Positions 56,534 through 64,000 of a DNA stretch of 64,000 bases are shown piece after piece. The first letter of the stretch is position 1, and each line of letters begins with the position of its first letter. The notes beneath the pieces were generated by a model that saw only the letters and a program-made list of their open reading frames with translations, was not told the origin of the DNA and searched no databases. The translations under genes and the position numbers were made by a program. This DNA is from Rhodococcus tukisamuensis NBRC 100609. GTDB lineage: Bacteria; Actinomycetota; Actinomycetes; Mycobacteriales; Mycobacteriaceae. Where the stretch lies: the NCBI RefSeq assembly GCF_001894985.1, contig NZ_BCXG01000001.1:186001-250000 (forward strand), given 5' to 3'.

Positions 56534-57525
56534 GCGACGCTCCGTTCGGTGCCGGACTCCGCTGCGGGGTCGACCTGGTCCGCGCCGTGTCCGGTGATGG
56601 TGAGGAAGACCTCGTCGAGGCTCGGCTTGCTGACGGTGATCTCGTCGACCGCGATTCCGTGCTCGCGCAACCGGATCAGCAGTTCGGGGGTGACGGAGGG
56701 ATCGGTCAGCGGGGCGGTGAGCCGGCCCGCCTCGGGGGTGACGGCGACCTCGACCCCGAGCGACTCGGCCAGCAGCACCCGGGTCCGTTCGGTGTGGGCC
56801 CGGTCGACCACCTTGAGCTGCAGCGAGGACACGCCGACCGAGGCCTTGAGCTCGTCGGCGGTACCGTCCGCGATCACCTCGCCGCGGTCGATCACCGCGA
56901 TCCGGTCGGCCAACTGGTCGGCCTCGTCGAGGTACTGGGTGGTCAGCAGGACCGTCGAACCCTCGGCGACGAGACGGCGGATGGTCTCCCACATCTGGGC
57001 GCGGGTGCGCGGGTCCAGCCCGGTGGTCGGCTCGTCGAGGAACAGCAGTGGCGGGTGCGCGATCAGGCTGGCCGCCAGGTCCAGTCGCCTGCGCATGCCG
57101 CCGGAGAAGTACTTGAGCGCCTTGGTCGCGGCCTCGGTGAGGTCGAACTCCTCGAGCAGTTCCGCCGACTTGCGGCGGGCATCGGCGCGGGAGAGCCCGA
57201 GCAGTCGGGAGAAGATCATCAGGTTCTCGGTGGCAGTGAGGTCCTCGTCAACCGAGGCGTACTGGCCGGTGACGCCGACCAGTGAGCGGACTGCGTTGGG
57301 CTCGCGGACCACGTCGTGGCCGAAGATGCGGGCCTCGCCCGCGTCGGGGCGCAGCAGGGTGGCGAGCATGCGGATCGTGGTGGTCTTGCCGGCGCCGTTC
57401 GGCCCGAGCACGCCGTAGACGGCGCCGGTGGGGACGATGAGGCTGACGCCGTCGACCGCGGTGTGGTCGCCGAATCGCTTGACCAGCCCCACCGCCTCGA
57501 TGGCGGGGGGAGCGGAGAGGTTCAT
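56530..57525 (-). CDS. ABC transporter ATP-binding protein (DrrA-like)
   Basis: A 331-aa ATPase. Walker A is VLGPNGAGKTTTIRMLATLL, Q-loop GVTGQYASVDEDLTATENL, signature KYFSGGMRRRLDLAASLI, Walker B LLFLDEPTTGLDPRTRAQMW, and H-loop-type TTQYLDEADQLAD, all typical of DrrA. The C-terminal ~90 residues (PSLDEVFLTITGHG) match the DrrA regulatory tail. Transport substrate unknown: a lipid, antibiotic or endogenous metabolite are all possible. Confidence 0.92.
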   Translation of the reverse strand: MNLSAPPAIEAVGLVKRFGDHTAVDGVSLIVPTGAVYGVLGPNGAGKTTTIRMLATLLRPDAGEARIFGHDVVREPNAVRSLVGVTGQYASVDEDLTATENLMIFSRLLGLSRADARRKSAELLEEFDLTEAATKALKYFSGGMRRRLDLAASLIAHPPLLFLDEPTTGLDPRTRAQMWETIRRLVAEGSTVLLTTQYLDEADQLADRIAVIDRGEVIADGTADELKASVGVSSLQLKVVDRAHTERTRVLLAESLGVEVAVTPEAGRLTAPLTDPSVTPELLIRLREHGIAVDEITVSKPSLDEVFLTITGHGADQVDPAAESGTERSVA

Positions 57526-57637
57526 GGGTGTCCTTACGTCGAAGGGTTCCTTCGGTGTCGGGACCACTGTGCGGGGCGGGCCTTGCGCGGCACTTGCGTC
57601 GCGCATGCGGCCGCCGTCGCCGGGGAGAGCTCCCCGT

Positions 57638-58798
57638 TCAGGGCGCGGCGGGACCGCCGAACCGGGCGACGAGCCCCCGCCGGTCCACCTTGCCCGGTCC
57701 CCGCAGGGGCAGGACGTCGACCAGGTGCAGCTCGCGCGGGGCGGCGGTGGCGTCGAGTGTGGTCTCGACGTGGGCGCGCAACTGCTCGAGAGTCGGTGCG
57801 GCACCCGCGGTCGGTACCACGACGGCCGCAACCCGCTGGCCCAGACGCGAATCCGGCAGGCCGATCACCGCGCACTCGGCGACCGCGGGATGACTGGCCA
57901 GCGCGGCCTCGACCACCTGCGGGACCACCGTCAGGCCGCCGGTGGAGATGGCGTCGTCGAGTCGTCCGGTCACGGTCAGCACGCCGTCGGTCAGCGTGCC
58001 CGCGTCGTCGGTGCGGAACCAGCCCGGCTCGGCGAAGGCTGGGTGATCCGGCAGGCCGCGGTAGCCCGACGCCAGCGTCGGGCCGCCGAGCAGCACCCGG
58101 CCGTCCTCGATGCGCACCTCCACCCCGTCGAGGGCGACGCCGTCGTACACGCAGCCGCCGCAGGTCTCGCTCATCCCGTAGGTGCGCACCACGGTGATGC
58201 CCGCGGCCTCTGCCCGAGCCCGCACGGGAGCCGGGGTGGCGGCGCCGCCGAGCAGCACGGCGTCCAGTTCGGCCAGCGCCGCGCAGGCCTCGGGTACCTC
58301 GAGCGCCTTGATCAGTTGGGTGGGCACCAGCGAGGTGTACCGTCTGGGCCCGGCCATCCGCGTGACCGCGGCAGGCAGTGCGGCCGGGTCGAAACCCCCT
58401 GTCACGTCCATGATCACGGGCTCGGTGCCGGCCAGCACCGACCGGGCGAGCACCTGCATCCCGGCGATGTGGTGCGCGGGCAGCGCCAGCAGCCACCCGC
58501 CCCGGCCGCCGATCCGCGCATGGGTGGCCTCACCGCTCGCCCGCAGTGCGGCCGCGCTCAGGAGGGCGCCCTTGGGGACGCCGGTGGATCCGGAGGTGGC
58601 CACGACCAGCGCGACCGACTCGTCGACGGGTTCGCCGGGGCGCAGGCTCTCGGTCAGACGCGCGCGCTCGAGGGCGTCGTCGGCCGGTACCGGCAGCAGT
58701 GCGGGGCCGACGCCGTCGAGCGCCCGGGCCAGCCGGGGGAGCACCTCGGCGGCCCGGGCGCCGGACGGGACGGGCAGGGTCTGCAGCATCGAACTCAC
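57638..58798 (-). CDS. menE: o-succinylbenzoate--CoA ligase
   Basis: A 386-aa acyl-adenylate enzyme, short for the superfamily as MenE is. The P-loop is ALVVATSGSTGVPKGALLS, the adenine region is TYGMSETCGGCVYDG, the Asp motif is WFRTDDAGTLTDGVLTVTGRLDDAI, and the catalytic Lys lies in RGPGKVDRRGL. It makes OSB-CoA in menaquinone synthesis. GTG 58798 is taken as the start; ATG 58789 three codons on is equally possible. Position relative to DUF3349 and pitA matches Rv0542c-Rv0545c. Confidence 0.92.
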   Translation of the reverse strand: MSSMLQTLPVPSGARAAEVLPRLARALDGVGPALLPVPADDALERARLTESLRPGEPVDESVALVVATSGSTGVPKGALLSAAALRASGEATHARIGGRGGWLLALPAHHIAGMQVLARSVLAGTEPVIMDVTGGFDPAALPAAVTRMAGPRRYTSLVPTQLIKALEVPEACAALAELDAVLLGGAATPAPVRARAEAAGITVVRTYGMSETCGGCVYDGVALDGVEVRIEDGRVLLGGPTLASGYRGLPDHPAFAEPGWFRTDDAGTLTDGVLTVTGRLDDAISTGGLTVVPQVVEAALASHPAVAECAVIGLPDSRLGQRVAAVVVPTAGAAPTLEQLRAHVETTLDATAAPRELHLVDVLPLRGPGKVDRRGLVARFGGPAAP

Positions 58799-58856
58799 CG
58801 GCTCAATGCTGCCAGAGCGGGGGGCGCGACAGCGGGGGTGGTGCGCGGCGCCGCGG

Positions 58857-60230
58857 TCAGGCCCGGAGCCCGTCCGGCACCGGGACCGGGACGTCGCGGG
58901 TTCGGGTCGACGGACGGTTCTCCCGGAGCACCCGAGCCAGTATCTGCGGCCGCAGCAACGACGTGGGCCGCTCGAGCAGGTTGACGACCCGCAGGAACGC
59001 GGCGCCGACCTCGGGATCGGCCGCGGCCGCCCGGTGCACGCGGGCCGCGTACGCGTTGGCCATCCGCGTTCGCCGGGTGCGAGTGCCCGCGACCGTCGGG
59101 ATGCGCAGATCGGTGTCGCAGGACATCTGCCAGGCATCGTCGAGCAGCGGGGCCGCCGCCCGCAGGAACGACCTGACCGGCCGCGTCCGGCTCGTCTCGA
59201 GACTCTCGCGCAGCATGAGCGACTCGGTCGCCGCGACACTCATGCCCTGGCCGTAGACGGGATCGAAGCAGCAGATCGTGTCGCCGAACGGAACGTAGTG
59301 CGCGGGCAGCCTCGCGGCGTCGAAGTGGCGGCGCACCGCGGTGGGGATCCGATAGCGGACCGGGTCGTCGAGAGGTTCGGCACTGGCGATCAGAGCGCCG
59401 AAGTCGGGAGCGGAGAGCGACGCGGCGAACTCGGCGAATCCGGCCGGGTCCAGCGGTGGTTCGTCGGCGCCGTACCCGGCGAGGGTCACGATCCAGCCGT
59501 CGTCCTCCTGCGCGATGATCGCGCCACCCCGCGGCGCCTCGGGTGTCGCGCCGACGCCGATTCCGAGATCGCCGCCGAGGTCGGTGCGCCGGCGCCGGTA
59601 GTGGCGGGTGGCGTACGCGAGCTCGATCGTGAGACTGTCCTGGTCCGGTCTCGGGTACCCGAGCGACTCGAGCCAGGCCTGGGTCTGTGAGCTGCGCCCG
59701 GAGGCATCGACGAGGAGGTCGCAGTCGACGACGTCGTCGACGGTCCGGCCGGCGGTGCGGCTCACCATCAGTCCGGTGACGGTCCGGCGCCTCTGGTCGG
59801 TGATGACACCGAGCGCAGCGCACCGGTCGGTGATGGTGACCCCGGGCAGCGCCCGCACCCGGTTGCGCAGCTGCCACTCGACCAGCGGTCGGCTCCCACA
59901 GACACTCCGAATGCCGGAGCGGCCCGCAGCCAGCCGGTGCCCGCTCAGCGTCCACCGGAAGTTTGCGAGCATATCGCCGGTGACGGCTCCGCACTGGACC
60001 AGCTCGGCGATGAACCCGGGGAACAGCTCCTCCATCACGGCCCCGCCCCGGGCGAGCAGCGCATGGGCATGGCGGCCCTGCGGCACACACCGCCGGGCGG
60101 TCGGCTCGGTGACGGGCTGGTCCCGCTCGACGACGGTCACCCTGGCGTAGAGGTCGCTGAGCACCCGGGCCGCCAGCAACCCGCCCACGCCGGCGCCGAT
60201 CACCACGGCATGCTCGTTGCGGACAGTCAT
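58857..60230 (-). CDS. FAD-dependent monooxygenase/hydroxylase-like protein
   Basis: A 457-aa class A-type flavoprotein. The FAD motif is AVVIGAGVGGLLAARVLSDL, the middle motif VDCDLLVDASGRSSQTQAWLESLG (D-x-x-x-x-A-D/S-G-R), and the second FAD contact YVPFGDTICCFDPVYGQGMSVAATES. It looks like hydroxylases or epoxidases acting on large hydrophobic substrates. No such gene sits between menE and the DUF3349 gene in M. tuberculosis as I recall, so it is an insertion in otherwise conserved order. Substrate unknown. Confidence 0.82.
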   Translation of the reverse strand: MTVRNEHAVVIGAGVGGLLAARVLSDLYARVTVVERDQPVTEPTARRCVPQGRHAHALLARGGAVMEELFPGFIAELVQCGAVTGDMLANFRWTLSGHRLAAGRSGIRSVCGSRPLVEWQLRNRVRALPGVTITDRCAALGVITDQRRRTVTGLMVSRTAGRTVDDVVDCDLLVDASGRSSQTQAWLESLGYPRPDQDSLTIELAYATRHYRRRRTDLGGDLGIGVGATPEAPRGGAIIAQEDDGWIVTLAGYGADEPPLDPAGFAEFAASLSAPDFGALIASAEPLDDPVRYRIPTAVRRHFDAARLPAHYVPFGDTICCFDPVYGQGMSVAATESLMLRESLETSRTRPVRSFLRAAAPLLDDAWQMSCDTDLRIPTVAGTRTRRTRMANAYAARVHRAAAADPEVGAAFLRVVNLLERPTSLLRPQILARVLRENRPSTRTRDVPVPVPDGLRA

Positions 60231-60379
60231 GACGACTCCTCTGCAGACCCGACGAGATTGGATGACTCCAGTCTCGGCGGGCTCCGCAGGACCGACGCGA
60301 GTAGTCGACCACTTGCTTCGGTCGCGGGACTACTCGGATGCCGAAGGGTCCGACGGCGGTGCAGGGACACGTTGCCCTG

Positions 60380-60685
60380 TCAGGACGGGATCGAGGGGTC
60401 CTCGTGCGGCCAGCCGCCCGTCGTCAGGTGCTCGCTGACCCTGGCGATGTCGGACTCGAGCGGCATCTCGTCGGTGAGCCGGGTGATCAGCACGCCGATC
60501 TCGACGCGGTCGATCGGCGCCTGACCCTGCTCGATGAGCGCATCCGTCACCGCGACCACCTCCTCGTCCGAGAGCCGGCGGCACAGCAGCGCGATCAGCG
60601 GGACGTAGTCCTGTTCCGGAACCCCGTTCGGGTAGCCCTTCCGCAGCCACCCGATGATCGAGGTGAGGAACTGCGGCCGATTCAC
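60380..60685 (-). CDS. DUF3349 family protein (short paralogue)
   Basis: A 101-aa single-domain helical protein: FLTSIIGWLRKGYPNGVPEQDYVPLIALLCRRLSDEEVVAVTDAL, then PIDRVEIGVLITRLTDEMPLESDIARVSEHLTTGGWP. It is the Rv0543c family, known only structurally as a small helical bundle. Its ATG overlaps the stop of the longer paralogue, so the two are translated together and may form a heterodimer. Confidence 0.85.
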   Translation of the reverse strand: MNRPQFLTSIIGWLRKGYPNGVPEQDYVPLIALLCRRLSDEEVVAVTDALIEQGQAPIDRVEIGVLITRLTDEMPLESDIARVSEHLTTGGWPHEDPSIPS

Positions 60686-61101
60686 GGACCGGCGTCCGGG
60701 GCGGCGGCATCCGTTTCCGCGGCCGCGTCCGCGACGGACGTCTCGTCGGGGCCGAATCCGGTCGCCAGGCGATGCTCGTCGGCCAGCGGCCAGCCCGCCG
60801 CGGCCAGTACCCGGCCGACTCGGATGACGTCGACCTCGGAGGGGACGGTCCGGGTCAGGTCGGCGATGTGGGAGGCGATCTCCGCCTCGGTGATGTGGGC
60901 GGCGGCCGCGTCCGGGTCGGCCAACTCGGCGCGTGCCTCAGCCAGTTCGACGGCGACCTCGCCGATCTGTTCGGCGGTCAGCTTGCGGGCCAGCAGCGCC
61001 ACCAGCGGGATGCGGTCCTTGGGCGGGATGCCATGCGGGTAGCCGGCGCGAAGCCACTTGACCACAGACATGGGGAAGGTCGGCTTGACCGGGGTACTCA
61101 C
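60682..61101 (-). CDS. DUF3349 family protein (long paralogue with acidic tail)
   Basis: 139 aa. It has the same domain as its neighbour: MSVVKWLRAGYPHGIPPKDRIPLVALLARKLTAEQIGEVAVEL, then ITEAEIASHIADLTRTVPSEVDVIRVGRVLAAAGWPL. A ~35-residue Ala/Asp-rich tail (DETSVADAAAETDAAAPDAG) follows. Clear homology plus adjacency indicates a tandem duplication followed by divergence. Function unknown; the steady position beside pitA suggests a link to phosphate or energy status. Confidence 0.85.
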   Translation of the reverse strand: MSTPVKPTFPMSVVKWLRAGYPHGIPPKDRIPLVALLARKLTAEQIGEVAVELAEARAELADPDAAAAHITEAEIASHIADLTRTVPSEVDVIRVGRVLAAAGWPLADEHRLATGFGPDETSVADAAAETDAAAPDAGP

Positions 61102-61135
61102 GGGAGGACTTCCTCTCGACTCGCGGTGATCGGCG

Positions 61136-61408
61136 TCAGAACAGCTCGATACCGAAGGTGTGATTCAGGAAATCGGACATCACGAACAGGATGCCGACGA
61201 CGATCGCGATCACGATGATTGCAAAACATGCCACAGCCCCGGCCACTGCGAGCGGGCGGCGGGTCACGGTGCCGTCCGCGGCGACGTCGGAACCGGCGGC
61301 CAGGGAGCGCAGACCGAGGGCGAACAGGGCGGGCAGACCGGCGCCGAGCAGCAGCCCGACCAGGATGACCTGCCACAGGGAGTTGGCGGTGGTGACGAGG
61401 AGATCCAT
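61136..61408 (-). CDS. small two-helix membrane protein next to pitA (Rv0544c-like)
   Basis: A 90-aa protein with helix 1 SLWQVILVGLLLGAGLPALFALGLRSL and helix 2 AVAGAVACFAIIVIAIVVGILFVM. Its ATG is one base after the pitA stop, implying coupled expression. The conserved place between pitA and DUF3349 suggests an accessory subunit for the phosphate permease, an inference from context only. Confidence 0.8.
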   Translation of the reverse strand: MDLLVTTANSLWQVILVGLLLGAGLPALFALGLRSLAAGSDVAADGTVTRRPLAVAGAVACFAIIVIAIVVGILFVMSDFLNHTFGIELF

Positions 61409-61409
61409 G

Positions 61410-62699
61410 TCAGTTTCCTCGGATCGCGGAGTCGGTCACGGAGTCGGTGACGGAGTCGGGGACCGTGTCGGGCACGACCGGCGGCGCCGGGATGTCGGCG
61501 AAGTCGACGGCGGCCAGGTCGCCGGCGGCGAGGCCGGCGGCCAGGTCGGTCTCGGCCTTGGTCGGGACCGCGCCCTCCTCCCAGTCGGCGTTGACGTTGC
61601 TCGGATCCACCGGCTGCTTGCGCGAGTGCAGGAACATCCAGGCGGAGAGCGAGATCAGGGCCACGAACACCACCAGCACGCCGGGCAGGCCGCCGATGTA
61701 GTGGGCGACAGCCCAGCAGGCGGCACCCATCAGCGCGGCCGACGGCAGCGTGATCAGCCAGGCGACGCCCATCCGGCCGGCCACGCCCCAGCGCACGGCG
61801 GCACCGCGGCGGCCGACGCCGCTGCCCATGATCGAGCCGGTCGCGACGTGCGTCGTCGACAGGGGCAGGCCCAGGTGGCTCGAGGTGAGGATGATCGCGG
61901 CGGAGGAAGCCTCGGCGGCCATGCCCTGCGGCGCGGCGATCTCCACCAGCCCCTTGCCGAGGGTGCGGATGACCCGCCAGCCACCGAGGTAGGTGCCCAG
62001 GGCGATGGCGACGGCGCAGCTGGCCTTGACCCAGAACGGCATCGCGGTGTCGGCGGTGATGGTCCCGTGTGCGACCAGCGCCAGGAAGATCACGCCCATC
62101 GTCTTCTGCGCGTCGTTGGTGCCGTGCGCCAGCGAGACCAGGGAGGCCGAGCCGACCTGGCCGAGCCGGAACCCGGTGTTCTTCTGGCCGTCGGGGACGT
62201 TGGCGGTGATCCGGTAGATCAGCCAGGTGCCGACGGTCGCGATCAGTCCGGCCACCACCGGGGCCAGGATCGCGGGCACCACGACCTTGCTGAGCACGCC
62301 GTCCCACACCACCCCGTTCACCCCGAGCGAGGCGATCGAGGCGCCGATCAGGCCGCCGAACAGTGCGTGCGACGAGCTGGACGGAATGCCGAACAGCCAG
62401 GTGAGCAGGTTCCAGAGGATGCCGCCGACGAGTCCGGCGAAGACGATGATCAGCAGGGCCTCGCCGCTGACCGTGTCGAGGTTGACGACGCCCTTCGCGA
62501 CGGTGGCGGCGACCTCGACGGAGAGGAACGCGCCGACCAGGTTCAGGGTTGCGGAAAGCGCCACCGCGACCTTGGGTCTCAGTGCCCCGGTGGCGATGGA
62601 CGTTGCCATCGCGTTGCCGGTGTCGTGGAAGCCGTTGGTGAAGTCGAACCCGAGGGCTGTGACGACCACGACGAGAAGAACGATGAGTTCCGCGTTCAC
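61410..62699 (-). CDS. pitA: low-affinity inorganic phosphate permease
   Basis: A 429-aa Pit-family carrier moving metal-phosphate with protons. Two inverted PiT signatures are visible: GFDFTNGFHDTGNAMATSIATGAL near residue 16 and SLAHGTNDAQKTMGVIFLAL near 200. The paired motif GIPSSSSHALFGGLIGA also recurs as GLPLSTTHVATGSIMG. About ten helices. The C-terminus carries a ~65-residue acidic cytosolic tail ending in the VPDSVTDSVTDS repeats. It heads the operon pitA-TM-DUF3349-DUF3349. The start is GTG. Confidence 0.94.
   Translation of the reverse strand: MNAELIVLLVVVVTALGFDFTNGFHDTGNAMATSIATGALRPKVAVALSATLNLVGAFLSVEVAATVAKGVVNLDTVSGEALLIIVFAGLVGGILWNLLTWLFGIPSSSSHALFGGLIGASIASLGVNGVVWDGVLSKVVVPAILAPVVAGLIATVGTWLIYRITANVPDGQKNTGFRLGQVGSASLVSLAHGTNDAQKTMGVIFLALVAHGTITADTAMPFWVKASCAVAIALGTYLGGWRVIRTLGKGLVEIAAPQGMAAEASSAAIILTSSHLGLPLSTTHVATGSIMGSGVGRRGAAVRWGVAGRMGVAWLITLPSAALMGAACWAVAHYIGGLPGVLVVFVALISLSAWMFLHSRKQPVDPSNVNADWEEGAVPTKAETDLAAGLAAGDLAAVDFADIPAPPVVPDTVPDSVTDSVTDSAIRGN
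61427..61474 (-). repeat. four 12-bp tandem repeats at the 3' end of pitA
   Basis: Units CGGAGTCGGTCA / CGGAGTCGGTGA / CGGAGTCGGGGA / CCGTGTCGGGCA (the last decayed) encode the DSVT-type repeats of the PitA tail. The unit length keeps the reading frame. Confidence 0.8.
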
Positions 62700-63068
62700 G
62701 GGCTAGATCCTCCGTTACGAAACCGTAAAAGTCGAGCCAGTAGGCGCCGTCTGGGAGTGCGCTTCCGCACACGGAGCGGGTATCGTCCTGGCCCTTTTTC
62801 CATAACCGGTGTACAGGCCGCTGTCGACCCGGACGGGAGTGTGGATCGTCACAGCCCGAGCTGGCGTGTGGGCGGGCTCACTCGGATGTCTCACTCACCG
62901 GGACCTGCCCCGGGCTGGGGGTTCGCGCTGGCTACCTTCCTCGAATCGAGTGACGCAGAACACGTTGCCCGACGGCTGATTCGACGGGCCGGCATGGCCA
63001 CCGGCCGAGAGTTCGCCAGTCCAGACCAGTGCGGCCCCACCCGGGCAGGCGAGAAGGAGACACCGAAC
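62700..63068. other. 369-bp divergent intergenic region between pitA and a binding-protein gene
   Basis: It holds the promoters of both genes. Positions 62700-62810 are AT-richer, with TTACGAAACCGTAAAAG near 62714 facing pitA. A short inverted repeat CTCGA-A-TCGAG lies at ~62941. AAGGAG at ~63054 is the ribosome site of the rightward gene. No reading frame with coding features was found. Confidence 0.5.
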
Positions 63069-64000
63069 GTGAAACGAAAGAACACGGCCAAGCTGATGGC
63101 CGCGCTGGCCTTGTCGGCGACGCTTGTCACGGGCTGCGCGACGGACCGGGGTGGGGATGCCGGCGTGCCGGTCGCCGGGGGCAGTGCGGCGGGCACCGAG
63201 GCGGCGGCGTCGTCTGACACGAAGTTCGGCACCCTGGACTCGCCGTGTGGCACGGGCGACGCGAAGGGCGCGACCGAGCAGGGCGTCACCGACACCGAGA
63301 TCAAGATCGGATACGGCGACGACCGCGGCTACGCGCAGAGCCCCGGTCTGAACAAGGAGATGTCCGACGCCGTCGCCGCGATGATCGACTGGTGCAACGA
63401 TCAGGGCGGCATCAACGGCCGCAAGATCGTAGGCACCGACTACGACGCCGCCATGACGCAGGCCAACACCGTCATGCAGGAGGCCTGCCGCTCCGAGTTC
63501 ATGCTGGTCGGTCACGGCTTCGCGATGGACCAGACCGCCGAGCAGACCCGCGTCGCCTGCAACCTCGCGGCGGTGCCCGGGTTCACCGTCTCGCCGGAGG
63601 CCGCCAACGGCCCGATGTCCTTCCAGGGTGTGCCGTTCCCGGTCGACTACGCGAACGGCTCGGCGTGGTTCCAGATGGGCGAGCTGCGCCCCGACCTCAA
63701 GACCGAGTTCGACCTGGTCGGCTCCACCATGCCCACGATCATCACCTCGCTGACCAAGGTGCGCTCGATCGCGGAGGCGGCCGGGTTCAAGCTCAAGGAC
63801 TGCGGCGTCACGCTCAACTACCAGGGCGAGCCCAGCTACGTGCCGTTCGCCGAGAAGTACAAGCAGTGCGGCGTCAAGGGCCTGTGGACCTCCCGCTCGC
63901 CGGTCCCCAACGAGTTCAACTTCTTCAAGGCGATCGACCAGGCCGGCATCGACCCGGTGATCCTCGGCGAGGCCACCTGGTACGGCAACTCCGCGCAGAC
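63069..64000 (+). CDS. ABC transporter substrate-binding lipoprotein (Leu/Ile/Val-type), 3' end outside window
   Basis: 310 residues are visible and the frame is open at the right edge. The signal peptide MKRKNTAKLMAALALSATLVTGC ends in a lipobox. The mature part has GVTDTEIKIGYGDDRGYAQSPGLNKEMSDAVAAMIDWCNDQGGINGRKIVGTDYDAAM, typical of type 1 periplasmic-binding folds of the branched-chain amino acid class (PF13458-like). The ligand is not predictable; rhodococci use many such proteins for aromatic or amide substrates. GTG 63069 follows GAAGGAGAC by ~9 bases. Confidence 0.88.
   Translation, partial: MKRKNTAKLMAALALSATLVTGCATDRGGDAGVPVAGGSAAGTEAAASSDTKFGTLDSPCGTGDAKGATEQGVTDTEIKIGYGDDRGYAQSPGLNKEMSDAVAAMIDWCNDQGGINGRKIVGTDYDAAMTQANTVMQEACRSEFMLVGHGFAMDQTAEQTRVACNLAAVPGFTVSPEAANGPMSFQGVPFPVDYANGSAWFQMGELRPDLKTEFDLVGSTMPTIITSLTKVRSIAEAAGFKLKDCGVTLNYQGEPSYVPFAEKYKQCGVKGLWTSRSPVPNEFNFFKAIDQAGIDPVILGEATWYGNSAQ

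Overview
The window is high-GC (about 70%) actinobacterial chromosome. Gene content and order point to a mycolic-acid-containing Nocardiaceae member, most likely Rhodococcus. As I remember the Mycobacterium tuberculosis map, several blocks keep its order: proC / small HTH / 33-aa bS22-type protein / epimerase / acyltransferase / HAD / glutaredoxin-like / hemA-hemC-hemD-hemB (Rv0500-Rv0512), hemL / phosphatase / TlpA / ccdA / resB / ccsA (Rv0524-Rv0529), and menA ... menE / DUF3349 / small TM / pitA (Rv0534c-Rv0545c). No tRNA, rRNA, CRISPR array, insertion sequence or prophage was seen. It looks like core chromosome with several accessory insertions.

Layout. 1-5.1 kb: proC end, housekeeping small proteins, a lipid-related epimerase/acyltransferase pair and a HAD phosphatase. 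5.1-11.2 kb: redox repressor Rex with a recognisable Rex operator, then hemA-hemC-hemD(cobA)-hemB. 11.2-13.5 kb: four small membrane proteins, then copper sensor CsoR and a CopZ chaperone. 13.6-14.2 kb: a broken HTH/threonyl-tRNA synthetase mosaic. 14.2-17.8 kb: acyl-CoA dehydrogenase/oxidase divergent from a Baeyer-Villiger-type flavin monooxygenase. 17.8-20.9 kb: molybdate regulator and modABC. 21.1-24.5 kb: cyclopropane synthase, Lrp regulator and HPPD. 25-33.2 kb: hemL, the cytochrome c biogenesis operon and a penicillin-binding-like protein lacking its catalytic residues. 33.3-37.3 kb: thiolase/OB-fold pair, BldC, Cds1-like PLP enzyme. 37.4-43.1 kb: ABC exporter, small secreted and stress proteins, and a two-gene HTH/Clp-N module under palindromic operators. 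43.3-50.2 kb: a seven-gene phosphonate uptake and degradation operon. 50.4-62.7 kb: menA, a large SARP/AfsR-like regulator, a DrrAB-type exporter, menE, an FAD monooxygenase, two tandem DUF3349 genes and the PitA phosphate permease. The right edge carries the start of a lipoprotein ABC substrate-binding protein.

How the genes work together. Haem supply (hemA, C, D, B, L) and haem use (cytochrome c maturation) are both here, with Rex linking haem synthesis to NADH/NAD+ state. Menaquinone genes (menA, menE) share the respiratory theme. The phosphonate operon has a transporter, a phosphonatase with nucleophile Asp and Schiff-base Lys intact, and an FAD amine oxidoreductase, but no PhnW transaminase, so the oxidoreductase probably makes phosphonoacetaldehyde. 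Many neighbours overlap by 4 bp (ATGA/GTGA), implying translational coupling.
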